In this document: positions 39,713 to 47,299 of the stretch, one piece after another
Layout: each line of letters opens with the position of its first letter
Numbering within the stretch: the first letter of the stretch is position 1
Source of the DNA: a virus
Reading direction: 5' to 3' (one strand)
DNA length: 64,000 nucleotides
IMG/VR virus record: IMGVR_UViG_3300045051_000720
Location: 124,001-188,000 of that record
The notes under the pieces: generated by a model
Seen by the model: only the letters and a program-made list of their open reading frames with translations
What the model was told of the DNA's origin: nothing
The model's database searches: none
Position numbers and translations under genes: made by a program

Positions 39713-39874
39713 ATGCCCACGTCACCGCTATCCGAACTGACCCCCGAGCAAATCCAATCCCTGCTTGACCGCACCGATTGGTCCTCCTACTGGTGCGACG
39801 TAGCCGAACGCGTCAACGAGGGGTGTGAGCAGTACGAGCGGGCAAGCGCGGCGACGATTGGGGCACTCCGCTAA
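39713..39874 (+). CDS. Hypothetical protein, 53 aa
   Basis: Starts two bases after the previous stop. LSELTPEQIQSLLDRTDW suggests a helix pair. No overlap with the next gene. Confidence 0.5.
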   Translation: MPTSPLSELTPEQIQSLLDRTDWSSYWCDVAERVNEGCEQYERASAATIGALR

Positions 39875-39898
39875 CGCCCGATCTGAACCCATGCCGAT

Positions 39899-40120
39899 AT
39901 GAAGACATCGCACGAACTCGCGCGGGAGTTGCTCGCGCTGCCCGAGGGTAAGATATGGCATTACGATCCCTCCTATGCGGACTCCGCCACGTGGGAGGAG
40001 GACCACACTGTCGCGGAGCCGGTGATTGAACCACATCTCATCCAGAACGACAGCCGGCGGTACTACCTCATCAAGGGAGACCGCCCTGACTGGGCCAAGG
40101 ACCGCGTGAAACCCCTTTAA
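39899..40120 (+). CDS. Paralogue of the 19339-19713 protein, 73 aa
   Basis: [20 protein letters not shown] parallels the N terminus of the 124-residue protein at 19339, and both continue with an EPV segment. This copy is short. Family function unknown. Confidence 0.6.
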   Translation: MKTSHELARELLALPEGKIWHYDPSYADSATWEEDHTVAEPVIEPHLIQNDSRRYYLIKGDRPDWAKDRVKPL

Positions 40121-40124
40121 TCCT

Positions 40125-40295
40125 ATGCTCAACTACGCCCTCGTCTTCCTCGTCATCGCGATCCTATCTGGTGTCCTCGGCTTTGGGGTGCTGGTTGGCA
40201 CCGCCGCGCTCGTCGCGAAGGTGAGCTTCGTTGCCTTTCTAGTCCTGTTCCTGTACGCCCTGTTCGGGGGCGAACTGCCATCCAATGAACCCTAA
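40125..40295 (+). CDS. DUF1328 membrane protein (YtjA-like)
   Basis: 56 residues matching DUF1328: [20 protein letters not shown], then [17 protein letters not shown]. Two membrane helices with Gly-rich turn. The family is common in bacteria, often stress-related, and unusual to see in a phage. Overlaps the next gene by 11 bp. Confidence 0.8.
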   Translation: MLNYALVFLVIAILSGVLGFGVLVGTAALVAKVSFVAFLVLFLYALFGGELPSNEP

Positions 40296-40557
40296 TCCAC
40301 TCAACCAACCCGGCGACGTAATCGCCTACCCGAAACTCGGGCGCGGGCAATGGGTCGTTGTCGCGACCTGCATGACAGGTGGCGGGACAGGTCACGGGCC
40401 GGGCGATGTGTACCCAGACGGTCACCAGCTCATCTTGCGGCGGCTCAAGGGTGATGTCGTTGACTGGACGGTGCCCGAGAAGCGGTTCTATCAATCGGGG
40501 TCTTTTGTCGACAGTGTGATGCTGCCTTACCTCAAGCCAGTCAGGAGGTTGGGATGA
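40285..40557 (+). CDS. Hypothetical protein, 90 aa
   Basis: Beta-rich, Gly/Val/Asp pattern ([18 protein letters not shown]). Possibly a small SH3-like barrel. Unknown. Confidence 0.55.
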   Translation: MNPNPLNQPGDVIAYPKLGRGQWVVVATCMTGGGTGHGPGDVYPDGHQLILRRLKGDVVDWTVPEKRFYQSGSFVDSVMLPYLKPVRRLG

Positions 40558-40757
40558 TCACTCTCGAAGGGGGCAAGTACACGGTTGAACTGGCGCCTGA
40601 TGGGCGTCTTCGCGCCCTCCGCCACGGCAAGGAGTGGCGAGACCTGACGGGCGACAAGCTGGTTTTGGCGTTGGTGCACGAGGTGGAGAGGCTGCGCGGC
40701 AAACACACTGCCCGCCAATATATCGACGGCGAGGACGATCACGGGGCGGCGTGGTAG
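40554..40757 (+). CDS. Hypothetical protein, 67 aa
   Basis: Coupled by ATGA. Last gene of its operon; followed by a 400-bp sparse region. Confidence 0.55.
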   Translation: MITLEGGKYTVELAPDGRLRALRHGKEWRDLTGDKLVLALVHEVERLRGKHTARQYIDGEDDHGAAW

Positions 40758-40858
40758 AGACTACGTATTTTCCACACCCCCGCACGCGTGCAAAACCGTG
40801 CGATTTGCATTTTTAGCCTTGACCAGACGCCTTGCCTCTGGCACTATCTCTTTCCATC

Positions 40859-41086
40859 GTGACTCCCCAAACGGTCTGCTGTCCAGCTCCGCCGCCTTGC
40901 TGGACTAGCCAAGCTTCTTATTCGCGCGGTACGTTGAGGATCATTCAGGTGGTCCTCCCCTGTTCGGTGCATTATGTGCTCACTCTCAACCACATGCCCA
41001 TTGCCGACGATGACGACATCACCCCCCTTGTCCGTCTAGCCGAACACGAGTGGGCGGAGTGCTCAAGCGCGCGCCGCGCGGGATAG
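40859..41086 (+). CDS. Doubtful small ORF, 75 aa
   Basis: GTG start about 20 bases after a weak TTGACC/CACTAT promoter. Cys-rich N-terminal part without pattern; the C-terminal MPIADDDDITPLVRLAEHEW may be a separate 30-codon gene from ATG 40994. Confidence 0.3.
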   Translation: MTPQTVCCPAPPPCWTSQASYSRGTLRIIQVVLPCSVHYVLTLNHMPIADDDDITPLVRLAEHEWAECSSARRAG

Positions 41087-41140
41087 AGCACGTCACCGTG
41101 CAGGATAGCGGTCGGAGTAAGTATAGTCCCCTACCTCACG

Positions 41141-41165
41141 ATCAGCCCTTCGCTGATTGTTGTTG
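41141..41165 (+). terminator. Probable intrinsic terminator
   Basis: ATCAGC-CCTTC-GCTGAT stem-loop followed by TGTTGTTG. It would end transcription from the operon upstream before the regulator gene. Confidence 0.5.
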
Positions 41166-41192
41166 ACAACGGGGTCTGGTAGAGTAGCGTCC

Positions 41193-41273
41193 ATGCACTC
41201 ATCCAACCTCGGATCACCACTGGCAACCACCCACGACGGGCGGCCCGGTGAATGGTTCGGGACTTGGCGATGA
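41193..41273 (+). CDS. 26-aa ORF before the HTH regulator
   Basis: ATG lies seven bases after TAGAGT (41180), the genome's usual leaderless spacing, with TTGACA only 11 bp upstream of that box. Possibly a leader peptide for the regulator that begins nine bases after its stop. Confidence 0.4.
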   Translation: MHSSNLGSPLATTHDGRPGEWFGTWR

Positions 41274-41282
41274 GGATACTCA

Positions 41283-41945
41283 ATGAACGCTACATCCCCA
41301 ATCGCCACTGGCGATCTGAAGACGGACGGCAACTCGCCGCTCTCGACCGTACCCACCAACATCGATCAACGCCTCGCCGAGATCGAAACCGAACGCGCGC
41401 GGCTCGTCGCGCTTGATGAAGAAAAGAACCGTCTGCTTCGCGAGAAGGAGATCGCGCTGGCCAAGCGGCGGCAGGAGACCCTCGCCACGTTGCCCGGCCT
41501 GTTGCAGGTTGGGTCGCTCAATGAGGTGCTCGATCTGATCCGCAACAGCGGAACGGTGCGGCCCGCCGCTTCGCGCACGAGTGGCGCCCGTATCCCCGAA
41601 TCGACGCGCGCACAGGCCCGTCAGATGCTCGAAGCCGGTACGCCCGTCAACAAGGTCGCAAAGGCCTTGCGTATCGGCGAGGCCACGGTGTGGCTCTGGA
41701 AACGGAGCTGGGGTCTGACCAAGACCCGCACCGTGAAGGCCGCCAAGACCAAACCCGCCAAACGGCGCAACGCCCAGCCCGGCGCGCTGAGTGAAACCGA
41801 GCACGATCGGCTGATCGCGGAGCTGAAGGAGGGCAAGGTGCCCGTGGCGAAGCTGGCGAAGCAGTATCGCAGGTCGAGGGCGCGTATATATCAGATAGCC
41901 AACCACTTAGGCATCCCGACGCCCAGCCTGCGTCACGCCGCCTAG
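41283..41945 (+). CDS. Double helix-turn-helix DNA-binding regulator
   Basis: 220 residues. An N-terminal coiled coil (IDQRLAEIETERARLVAL through EKEIALAKRRQE) suggests dimerisation. Two HTH modules follow: RQMLEAGTPVNKVAKAL with EATVWLWKRSW near residues 115-145, and LIAELKEGKVPVAKLAKQ with RARIYQIANHLG near 180-212. A Lys/Arg-rich linker joins them. It is the clearest phage-encoded transcription factor in the window and a candidate to bind the TTGAC-N7-GTCAA operators; that link is inference. Confidence 0.7.
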   Translation: MNATSPIATGDLKTDGNSPLSTVPTNIDQRLAEIETERARLVALDEEKNRLLREKEIALAKRRQETLATLPGLLQVGSLNEVLDLIRNSGTVRPAASRTSGARIPESTRAQARQMLEAGTPVNKVAKALRIGEATVWLWKRSWGLTKTRTVKAAKTKPAKRRNAQPGALSETEHDRLIAELKEGKVPVAKLAKQYRRSRARIYQIANHLGIPTPSLRHAA

Positions 41946-41948
41946 TCG

Positions 41949-41982
41949 TTGACACTCGCCTTGAGGGTGGCTATGATAGAGG
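41949..41982 (+). promoter_or_regulatory. Leaderless promoter for HNH-AP2 gene
   Basis: TTGACA at 41949, 17-bp spacer, TATGAT at 41972, five bases to ATG 41983. Confidence 0.65.
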
Positions 41983-42519
41983 ATGCTCGATCAAGCCACC
42001 CTCAAAGAGTGGGTTCATTACGACCCCGAGACCGGCGTTTTCACGCGCCTCAAGGTAAACACCGTACGGTGGCAGTGCCTTGTCGGACAACCAGTCACCA
42101 ATCGCCGTCACGGTTATATCCGCGTCTACATTGGGAGGCGGGAGTATCCGGCCCACCGCCTAGCATGGCTCTACATGACAGGGGCATGGCCGAAGGTACA
42201 ACTGGACCATATCAACCGCGTCAAGACCGACAATCGGTGGAGCAACCTGCGCGAGGCCACCATAGTTCAAAATGCCGGCAACGTTCCGCCCCAGCATCGT
42301 AAAACACATGGCCGTATGGGCAAGCAGTCCGGTGTCCGTGGTGTCTATTGGCGGGGAGGCTCACCCGTCGACACCAAATGGGTTGCTCATCTCGACAACA
42401 AGCACCTCGGCGCGTTTGATACCATCGACGAAGCCAAGGCGGCCTACGAGGCGGCAGCAAAGGCCAAATGGGGTGAGTTCGCGCACGTCTGGGACCTGAG
42501 AGAGTCAGTCCAGTCTTGA
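41983..42519 (+). CDS. HNH endonuclease with AP2 DNA-binding domain
   Basis: 178 residues. The HNH part has RREYPAHRLAWLYMTGAWP, QLDHINRVKTDNRWSNLRE and the ATIVQNAGN end. The C-terminal SGVRGVYWRG, WVAHLDNKHLGAFDTIDEA and AYEAAAKAKWGEFAH form an AP2/ERF-like domain. This combination is typical of phage free-standing homing endonucleases. Unlike the other two homing genes it has a phage-type promoter and normal base composition, so it looks long-resident. Confidence 0.92.
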   Translation: MLDQATLKEWVHYDPETGVFTRLKVNTVRWQCLVGQPVTNRRHGYIRVYIGRREYPAHRLAWLYMTGAWPKVQLDHINRVKTDNRWSNLREATIVQNAGNVPPQHRKTHGRMGKQSGVRGVYWRGGSPVDTKWVAHLDNKHLGAFDTIDEAKAAYEAAAKAKWGEFAHVWDLRESVQS

Positions 42520-42550
42520 CAGACCAGTTCAACGCCCCTATATTGGGCGC
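42516..42550 (+). promoter_or_regulatory. Leaderless promoter, GTG start
   Basis: TTGACA at 42516, 17-bp spacer with TTCAAC, TATATT at 42539, six bases to GTG 42551. Confidence 0.75.
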
Positions 42551-42706
42551 GTGAAGAAGACACTGACATCGGGCAAGGCCCGGACCATTGGGAAGGGGCG
42601 CACTCGCCTTGACGCCGCCGAGAAACGCCGCGCCAACCGTGGCACGCGGCAAGTGCTCAAGCGCGAGACCGAGGTACTCGGCTGGCTGGGTCAACGCATC
42701 CCATGA
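42551..42706 (+). CDS. Basic small protein, 51 aa
   Basis: GTG start set by promoter spacing. Lys/Arg-rich throughout (KKTLTSGKARTIGKGRTR), probably nucleic-acid binding. Coupled by ATGA. Confidence 0.6.
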   Translation: MKKTLTSGKARTIGKGRTRLDAAEKRRANRGTRQVLKRETEVLGWLGQRIP

Positions 42707-42978
42707 TCTACCTCGTCTCTGCCCACAACGCCATCGGCACCAAAAGCCGCGCGTTTGGCTGGTTCAGTACCGACCGCGAAGCCGACGAAGCTGTGGCCAA
42801 CGACATCGGTGGCCTGCGGGAGGCTCTGTATGACTGGGTGGTCATCGAGAGCCAACCGTCCGGCATCCACGCGACCGCGCGGGTGGTGAGGTGGTATAGA
42901 TGGGGTGATGGGTGGTATAGATCACGCACCGCGCCCGAGTGGGCGAAGGGGATGTGCAATCTGGGAGGGGTCGGATGA
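42703..42978 (+). CDS. Hypothetical protein, 91 aa
   Basis: YLVSAHNAIGTKSRAFGWF and a repeated RWYRWGDGWYRS stretch. Coupled by ATGA. Unknown. Confidence 0.55.
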   Translation: MIYLVSAHNAIGTKSRAFGWFSTDREADEAVANDIGGLREALYDWVVIESQPSGIHATARVVRWYRWGDGWYRSRTAPEWAKGMCNLGGVG

Positions 42979-43163
42979 CCCGACAACGCGCTTTCCAGAT
43001 CGCCCACCGCGAGGCGGGTCTCTGCACCCAGTGTTCTGAACCCGCGGCCAAGGGTGCGACTCGTTGTGCCAAGCACCTCAAGGCGGCGCGGCTGGAGGCA
43101 CGGAAGCGGGCGGGGTGCAAGGCTTGGCGGGCTGGTGCGAGGGGTCGCCCACCCAAAGGATAG
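42975..43163 (+). CDS. Small zinc-type protein, 62 aa
   Basis: LCTQCSEPAAKGATRCAKH gives C-x2-C, C and H ligands of a short zinc finger, followed by a basic tail ending RPPKG (AT-hook-like). Likely DNA binding. Confidence 0.6.
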   Translation: MTRQRAFQIAHREAGLCTQCSEPAAKGATRCAKHLKAARLEARKRAGCKAWRAGARGRPPKG

Positions 43164-43200
43164 CGGTTTAGTACCCCGCGAGACACCGCCCCGCTTTTTT
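43164..43200 (+). terminator. Possible weak terminator
   Basis: GC-rich stretch with AGCGG and CCGCT arms followed by six T residues at 43195-43200. The long loop makes it doubtful. Confidence 0.3.
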
Positions 43201-43203
43201 CGC

Positions 43204-43238
43204 TTGACGGCGGTGGTCAACTCGGGTACCTTGGCGCC
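43204..43238 (+). promoter_or_regulatory. Leaderless promoter/operator
   Basis: TTGACG at 43204, 17-bp spacer, TACCTT at 43227, six bases to ATG 43239. Perfect TTGAC-N7-GTCAA dyad. Confidence 0.75.
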
Positions 43239-43550
43239 ATGACCCAACGCACGACCATCCGCCAGATGTGGGAATACGGAGCAAACGCCGAAGGGTCATT
43301 GGTGCTAGCAAAACCCCTTGAGGGGTGGACCTGTAAAGGTCAATCCGTGTTGGTCGTGCCCTACAATCCAACCTGCCGTCTCGCCACGATCAAACGGACG
43401 ACCAAAACCCTCTGGCCACGCGCCAAGGGCAAGCGCCGTGAGGAGATGGAGGCGCTGGTGATGTACGTGCTCGGCACCGCTTTGACCCCATCTCGGCGCC
43501 CGCGCTGGATGCCATCAAGCGTGGGGTCAACGAAGCCGGGTTGGTTCTAG
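43239..43550 (+). CDS. Hypothetical protein, 103 aa
   Basis: KGQSVLVVPYNPTCRLATI suggests a beta core; C-terminal tail Ser/Arg/Pro-rich. Unknown. Confidence 0.55.
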   Translation: MTQRTTIRQMWEYGANAEGSLVLAKPLEGWTCKGQSVLVVPYNPTCRLATIKRTTKTLWPRAKGKRREEMEALVMYVLGTALTPSRRPRWMPSSVGSTKPGWF

Positions 43551-43563
43551 GGACTTGACCCTA

Positions 43564-43597
43564 TAGACACCACCGCACGACCTGCTATCCTCCAGCC
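43564..43597 (+). promoter_or_regulatory. Leaderless promoter, TAGACA class
   Basis: TAGACA at 43564, 16-bp spacer, TATCCT at 43586, six bases to ATG 43598. Confidence 0.7.
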
Positions 43598-43780
43598 ATG
43601 CTCACCAAATCTGACACCGAACTCTGCACCATCATCCTCAACCGATGGGCGAGTCGCACTCGCCGTGCGGAGGCCCTGACCACTTTGGTCACCCGCCGCG
43701 AGGCGACCTCTTACGAGGCGGGAGTCAGATATGGCCATGCGCGAGGCAGTGCCACGGCGGACGCACGGAGGGGACAATGA
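43598..43780 (+). CDS. Hypothetical protein, 60 aa
   Basis: Arg/Thr/Ala-rich, helical. Coupled by ATGA. Unknown. Confidence 0.55.
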   Translation: MLTKSDTELCTIILNRWASRTRRAEALTTLVTRREATSYEAGVRYGHARGSATADARRGQ

Positions 43781-44043
43781 CCCTTATCGATCTGCTCACC
43801 CGCGCCGGGAGCGACCTCAAGCACCAACGGCTTGACGAATCGTTCGTGTCCATGCGACAGAGAAAAACCCATGCTGAGGTTACTTTTTCGACCGAACCGG
43901 AGGTTGCGGCGCAACTCGCGCGCAGTATGTTGACTAATCAAGCGGCCGACTACGTGGGCATTGTCGTGTGGGTGCCGGCGTCGGCCTTCACTCAACACCG
44001 CGACGACGATCTCGTGATCAGAGGTCATTCGGCAACGCCTTGA
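43777..44043 (+). CDS. Hypothetical protein, 88 aa
   Basis: Last gene before the islet; its TGA begins the first GAACGAA spacer (TGAACGAAAATG). AQLARSMLTNQAADYVGIVVW in the middle. Unknown. Confidence 0.55.
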   Translation: MTLIDLLTRAGSDLKHQRLDESFVSMRQRKTHAEVTFSTEPEVAAQLARSMLTNQAADYVGIVVWVPASAFTQHRDDDLVIRGHSATP

Positions 44044-44049
44044 ACGAAA

Positions 44050-44358
44050 ATGGCTTACAAATGCTCAGACCCCAAGTGCGGTAAGGTCCAAGTTGCCTCC
44101 ACCCGTTGCCTAGCCTGTGGCGCGATCTGCTTGCCCCACGTCCTGCCGTGCTCGCCTGCTGGTGCCGATTGCGCTTCAACCACGATGCCGATCACTTCAC
44201 TACCTACAATTTGGGAGGCGTTCTGCGACGCCAGTTACTACGATATGTGGGCCGTGCGCCGCACAACCGAGACCGGCTGGGGTGAGTGCTTCCACCTCAA
44301 CAGCAAGGCTGAGGCCGAAGGGCTGACCAAGCTGCTCAATGACCACAGTGTGCCTTGA
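44050..44358 (+). CDS. Hypothetical protein with N-terminal Cys motifs
   Basis: 102 residues. CSDPKCGKVQ and CLACGAIC form a zinc-ribbon-like head; the rest contains WEAFCDASYYDMWAVRR. An internal ATG could start a separate 57-residue protein. Preceded by GAACGAAA. Confidence 0.5.
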   Translation: MAYKCSDPKCGKVQVASTRCLACGAICLPHVLPCSPAGADCASTTMPITSLPTIWEAFCDASYYDMWAVRRTTETGWGECFHLNSKAEAEGLTKLLNDHSVP

Positions 44359-44368
44359 GGACGAAAAC

Positions 44369-44473
44369 ATGGACCTCGCTGACTACCTTCGCCGCATCGC
44401 CGCCGTTCCGCTGACCTCCGGAACCACGCGCTACGTTCCCGCGTTGTGCCGTCCTTGGCGGCGCAAACAGTGA
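44369..44473 (+). CDS. Islet minigene, 34 aa
   Basis: Follows a GGACGAAAAC spacer. DLADYLRRIAAVPLTSG then a basic end. Unknown. Confidence 0.4.
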   Translation: MDLADYLRRIAAVPLTSGTTRYVPALCRPWRRKQ

Positions 44474-44478
44474 ATGAC

Positions 44479-44550
44479 ATGACCTTCATCGTCATTAGCT
44501 GCCTCGCGGCGCTATTCGTTATGCTGTTCGCACACAACGATTGCCGGTAG
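44479..44550 (+). CDS. Islet membrane micropeptide, 23 aa
   Basis: FIVISCLAALFVMLFA is a single hydrophobic helix. Short spacer TGAATGAC before it. Confidence 0.4.
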   Translation: MTFIVISCLAALFVMLFAHNDCR

Positions 44551-44562
44551 AACGAACCTGAC

Positions 44563-44754
44563 ATGAAAAATCCATTCGACGCCAACCTAAGCAACGACGC
44601 CCTGCGCGAGATTCGCGCCATACTAGAGCGCGAGATGGCCGAACTCATGCGGGTCACTTCTCTTTGCTCTTACGCGCCCGCAATCGAAACGGGCCGCGCC
44701 AACATCGCCAAGGTTCGTAGCCTTATCGCCGCCATCGACGCCGCCCAGTCCTGA
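44563..44754 (+). CDS. Islet protein, 63 aa
   Basis: Helical: NDALREIRAILEREMAELMR then RANIAKVRSLIAAID, possibly a coiled coil. GAACGAACCTGAC precedes the ATG. Confidence 0.55.
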   Translation: MKNPFDANLSNDALREIRAILEREMAELMRVTSLCSYAPAIETGRANIAKVRSLIAAIDAAQS

Positions 44755-44760
44755 ACGACC

Positions 44761-44985
44761 ATGAGCAAAATCCCCGACGCATTAGACCTCGCTCGCGAGG
44801 CACTTGACGAAGCCGAGTCCGAGATCAACGCGGTGCTTGATAGCTCGACACCGGAATGGCGTGCGCTTCACGCGCTTCATTCCGCGCTATCCTATCTGCG
44901 GATCGCAATCCGCGAAAACCGCGATTCAACAGCCCGCGCCGCGAACGTCGCAAGCTGTCTCGCCAACGGAATCCAGCCGGACTGA
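44761..44985 (+). CDS. Islet helical protein, 74 aa
   Basis: DLAREALDEAESEINAVLD and LHALHSALSYLRIAI predict a helical hairpin. Preceded by GAACGACC. Confidence 0.55.
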   Translation: MSKIPDALDLAREALDEAESEINAVLDSSTPEWRALHALHSALSYLRIAIRENRDSTARAANVASCLANGIQPD

Positions 44986-45071
44986 CAGAACGAACCATCT
45001 TACGCCCCCTTGAGGCTTAGCCACTCTGGCACTCACCGGGGCACGCTTTAACCGAACGAGCCATCTTGACC

Positions 45072-45182
45072 ATGAGCATTATTCGAGGCCATTGCTTCAC
45101 CAACTTAGACGAGTACAAGCACGAGGAGTGGCCGGAAGCGTTTGTCGCCGTGCCGCGCGAAGGCGCTTCGCTCTATCGCTGA
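45072..45182 (+). CDS. Islet minigene, 36 aa
   Basis: GHCFTNLDEYKHEEWPEAF. An 86-bp gap precedes it that contains GAACGARCCATCTT twice. Unknown. Confidence 0.4.
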   Translation: MSIIRGHCFTNLDEYKHEEWPEAFVAVPREGASLYR

Positions 45183-45218
45183 CAACGTGGATTCCTGACC
45201 CGCGAACGAACCGAACCG

Positions 45219-45424
45219 ATGACCAACGACGAGCGAGATTTACTTGTGAAAGTGCTATGCACGCAGGACGGGCGCGGGCCTGTCGTGAAACGTAACTCGA
45301 TGCGTTGCTCATTGCTGAGCGTGTCGAGATCCAGCGCGAGAATGCCAAGCTGCGCGAGGAAATTGCCCGACGGAACCGACTCGACCAAATGCCGCACCAC
45401 CACGGCGCAACGGCCTCGGAGTGA
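45219..45424 (+). pseudogene. Frameshifted islet gene, coiled-coil C terminus
   Basis: The frame from ATG 45219 begins NDERDLLVKVLCTQDG, but from about 45297 the protein-like sequence moves to another frame (LLIAERVEIQRENAKLREEI) ending at TGA 45424. The shifted part parallels KELERKNAKLHEAL in the next gene. Either a mutation, a sequencing error or a translational frameshift. Confidence 0.5.
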
Positions 45425-45437
45425 GGCGAACGAAGCT

Positions 45438-45734
45438 ATGAACGACAACTGCACCCCATGGCAGGCAACGCCAGCAGGCGACCTGCGGAACCAGATAATG
45501 AACTCCAACATCCCGAAGAACGAGCGGGAGTGGTGGGCAGCGCGCTGCATAAAAGAACTTGAACGCAAGAACGCCAAGCTGCACGAGGCGCTGACAAAAG
45601 CGGAAGCGCACGACGAATCACTCCACGCTTTCGACGACCTGCAATGCTTTGTCGATGACCCTGACACGCGTAACGAGTATTGGCCTGAATACTGCCGCCG
45701 CTGCAACCAACGGCAGGCGCTTGGAACGTCGTGA
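45438..45734 (+). CDS. Islet protein with coiled coil, 98 aa
   Basis: Start ATG 45438 after GCGAACGAAGCT. EREWWAARCIKELERKNAKL is a WaaR-type helix leading into a coiled coil; CRRCNQRQ ends the protein. The homologous frame upstream is broken. Confidence 0.6.
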   Translation: MNDNCTPWQATPAGDLRNQIMNSNIPKNEREWWAARCIKELERKNAKLHEALTKAEAHDESLHAFDDLQCFVDDPDTRNEYWPEYCRRCNQRQALGTS

Positions 45735-45742
45735 ACGAAAAT

Positions 45743-45973
45743 ATGGACACACCACTATTCAGACCCGAAGCGGTTGCGGCATTTAACGCATTCGCCGAGG
45801 CGTTATCAGGGGCGCCGGAAATCCGTCGCCTTACCGCAGTAATCGACTCGCACCATCAGCTCGCGGCCAAATGCCGTTCGCTGCTTTACAACGGCGGAGC
45901 CGGGCCGAATGCCTCACAGCTTCAGCGGGTGGACGCCATGCTCCGCACCATCGCCGGCCTGCCGCCAACCTGA
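45743..45973 (+). CDS. Islet protein, 76 aa
   Basis: ATG 45743 follows GAACGAAAAT; a GTG at 45731 is possible. Helical (AVAAFNAFAEALSG). Unknown. Confidence 0.5.
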   Translation: MDTPLFRPEAVAAFNAFAEALSGAPEIRRLTAVIDSHHQLAAKCRSLLYNGGAGPNASQLQRVDAMLRTIAGLPPT

Positions 45974-45985
45974 CCCGAACAAACC

Positions 45986-46138
45986 ATGAGCGCCCCAACC
46001 TGTCCCCGTTGTGCCTCGCATCGCGTGTCCCGTGTGGGACTGCGCCGCTACGTGTGTGCCGCGTGCGGCAAGGCGTGGAGCGTTCGCAAACCGGCCTGCA
46101 ATTGCCGCCAGTGCCGAACCAAACGCGGATGGAAGTAG
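45986..46138 (+). CDS. Islet zinc-ribbon protein, 50 aa
   Basis: CPRCASHRVSR, CAACGKAW and CNCRQCRT give a two-knuckle zinc ribbon plus an extra C-x-C-x2-C. Basic; possible nucleic-acid binder. Confidence 0.55.
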   Translation: MSAPTCPRCASHRVSRVGLRRYVCAACGKAWSVRKPACNCRQCRTKRGWK

Positions 46139-46152
46139 GTCCATCGAACGAT

Positions 46153-46362
46153 ATGCAAATCGAACTCGTGAGCGGCCCGTACAACGGGCGACGAATCGAA
46201 GACTTGGGAACGGTCGCAATCCGCATGGAGATAGCGGAGCGTTGGCCGCAGCAGGATGGCGACAAGTGCGGTGCTGCCGTGTACGAGCCGAATGCCGAGC
46301 GCACACACGCATTCTGGCTGAACAACGTGTGGGACGGAACCCACGTCGAAACAATCGAGTAA
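46153..46362 (+). CDS. Islet protein, 69 aa
   Basis: QIELVSGPYNGRRIEDLG begins a small beta domain; CGAAVYEPNAERTHAFW follows. ATCGAACGAT precedes the ATG. Unknown. Confidence 0.55.
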   Translation: MQIELVSGPYNGRRIEDLGTVAIRMEIAERWPQQDGDKCGAAVYEPNAERTHAFWLNNVWDGTHVETIE

Positions 46363-46372
46363 CCGAACGAAC

Positions 46373-46519
46373 ATGAAACGACTCCGCACCAAGTTTACCG
46401 ACGATTTCCACTTCCGCCGCGCGCTGGAAACCGAACTCAAGCAGCGCATCGCCGACCGTGACTGGCTCAACCGGCAAATCAGACATATCCGTGCCGTCCT
46501 GCGGCTGCGTACGAACTGA
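46373..46519 (+). CDS. Islet basic helical protein, 48 aa
   Basis: CCGAACGAAC directly precedes the ATG. Arg-rich helices (ELKQRIADRDWLNRQIR). Unknown. Confidence 0.5.
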   Translation: MKRLRTKFTDDFHFRRALETELKQRIADRDWLNRQIRHIRAVLRLRTN

Positions 46520-46524
46520 ATGAC

Positions 46525-46659
46525 ATGCACTCGCTTTATTGGCTTTTCTTCCGCTCCCTCGCGTGCCGCCCCAGCATCGGGTTGCGCTGGCGTGTGTGGG
46601 CATGGATTAGCCGGCGCATTTCAGCCGCGAAGCACCGGGCGCGCGGCAACAAGTTTTAA
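46525..46659 (+). CDS. Islet basic protein, 44 aa
   Basis: Aromatic and Arg-rich (SLYWLFFRSLACRPS, WRVWAWISRRIS). May associate with membranes. Unknown. Confidence 0.4.
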   Translation: MHSLYWLFFRSLACRPSIGLRWRVWAWISRRISAAKHRARGNKF

Positions 46660-46683
46660 CCGAACGAAGGGGCTGATTTTACC

Positions 46684-47031
46684 ATGAACAAGGTCATCAC
46701 CGACGAGATGGTTGCGCAGCTTTCCAAACTCGAAAAGCTGCTGTTTTCTCTGCACCGCGACGAGTCCGACGCCGTGGCGTATAACCAACTCGGCTACGCA
46801 TGGATCAGCTTGAAGCAGGCCCGCGAAGCGATTTTAGGCGAGATGCGCGACGAGCATTTGCTGGGCGAGCAAATCGACGTGTGGAAAGTCTCGGATGGCT
46901 CGTCATCGTATTACACGACCGACGAAGCCGCCGCGAAAACCGAGGCCGAAGGCTGCGACGACATCACCATTTCGCGCGTGAGAATGGCGCGGAAGATTTA
47001 CGACAACCTGCCCGAGTTCGCGGGCTTCTGA
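46684..47031 (+). CDS. Islet protein, 115 aa
   Basis: Helical first half (EMVAQLSKLEKLLFSLHRDE), then EQIDVWKVSDGSSSYYT. Preceded by CCGAACGAAGGGG. Unknown. Confidence 0.55.
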   Translation: MNKVITDEMVAQLSKLEKLLFSLHRDESDAVAYNQLGYAWISLKQAREAILGEMRDEHLLGEQIDVWKVSDGSSSYYTTDEAAAKTEAEGCDDITISRVRMARKIYDNLPEFAGF

Positions 47032-47052
47032 GGCGAACGAACAATCACACCG

Positions 47053-47277
47053 ATGAATCTATCCGAACTGAGGGGTTACAAACGCGGGCAGCGCGAGGGT
47101 GAGAAAATGCGCGCTCAACTGTTGCGCATGGCTGACTGGCTCGCGCGAACCCGCGCTGCTGCGCTCAAAATGGAGCAGCAGAACCGCGGCCGTTTCGACT
47201 CGCTCGCCGACTCTTGCAAGGCCGATGCGGCCAACGCGGAGAAGATGGAACGCGATTGCCGGGATGCGGCGAAGTAA
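47053..47277 (+). CDS. Islet basic helical protein, 74 aa
   Basis: YKRGQREGEKMRAQLLRM begins a long charged helix with several Lys/Arg. Preceded by GCGAACGAAC. Confidence 0.5.
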   Translation: MNLSELRGYKRGQREGEKMRAQLLRMADWLARTRAAALKMEQQNRGRFDSLADSCKADAANAEKMERDCRDAAK

Positions 47278-47299
47278 ACCACCGGAACGAAAAGGAACT

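Larger units (their letters stand above)
40758..41192. other. Sparse region with one doubtful ORF
   Basis: About 435 bp. The first 100 bp hold TTGACC at 40818 and an AT-rich tract. A frame at 40859-41086 (GTG start, 75 codons) has unconvincing composition; its last 30 codons from ATG 40994 are acidic and more protein-like. A hairpin with a T-rich tail lies at 41139-41165. Confidence 0.4.
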
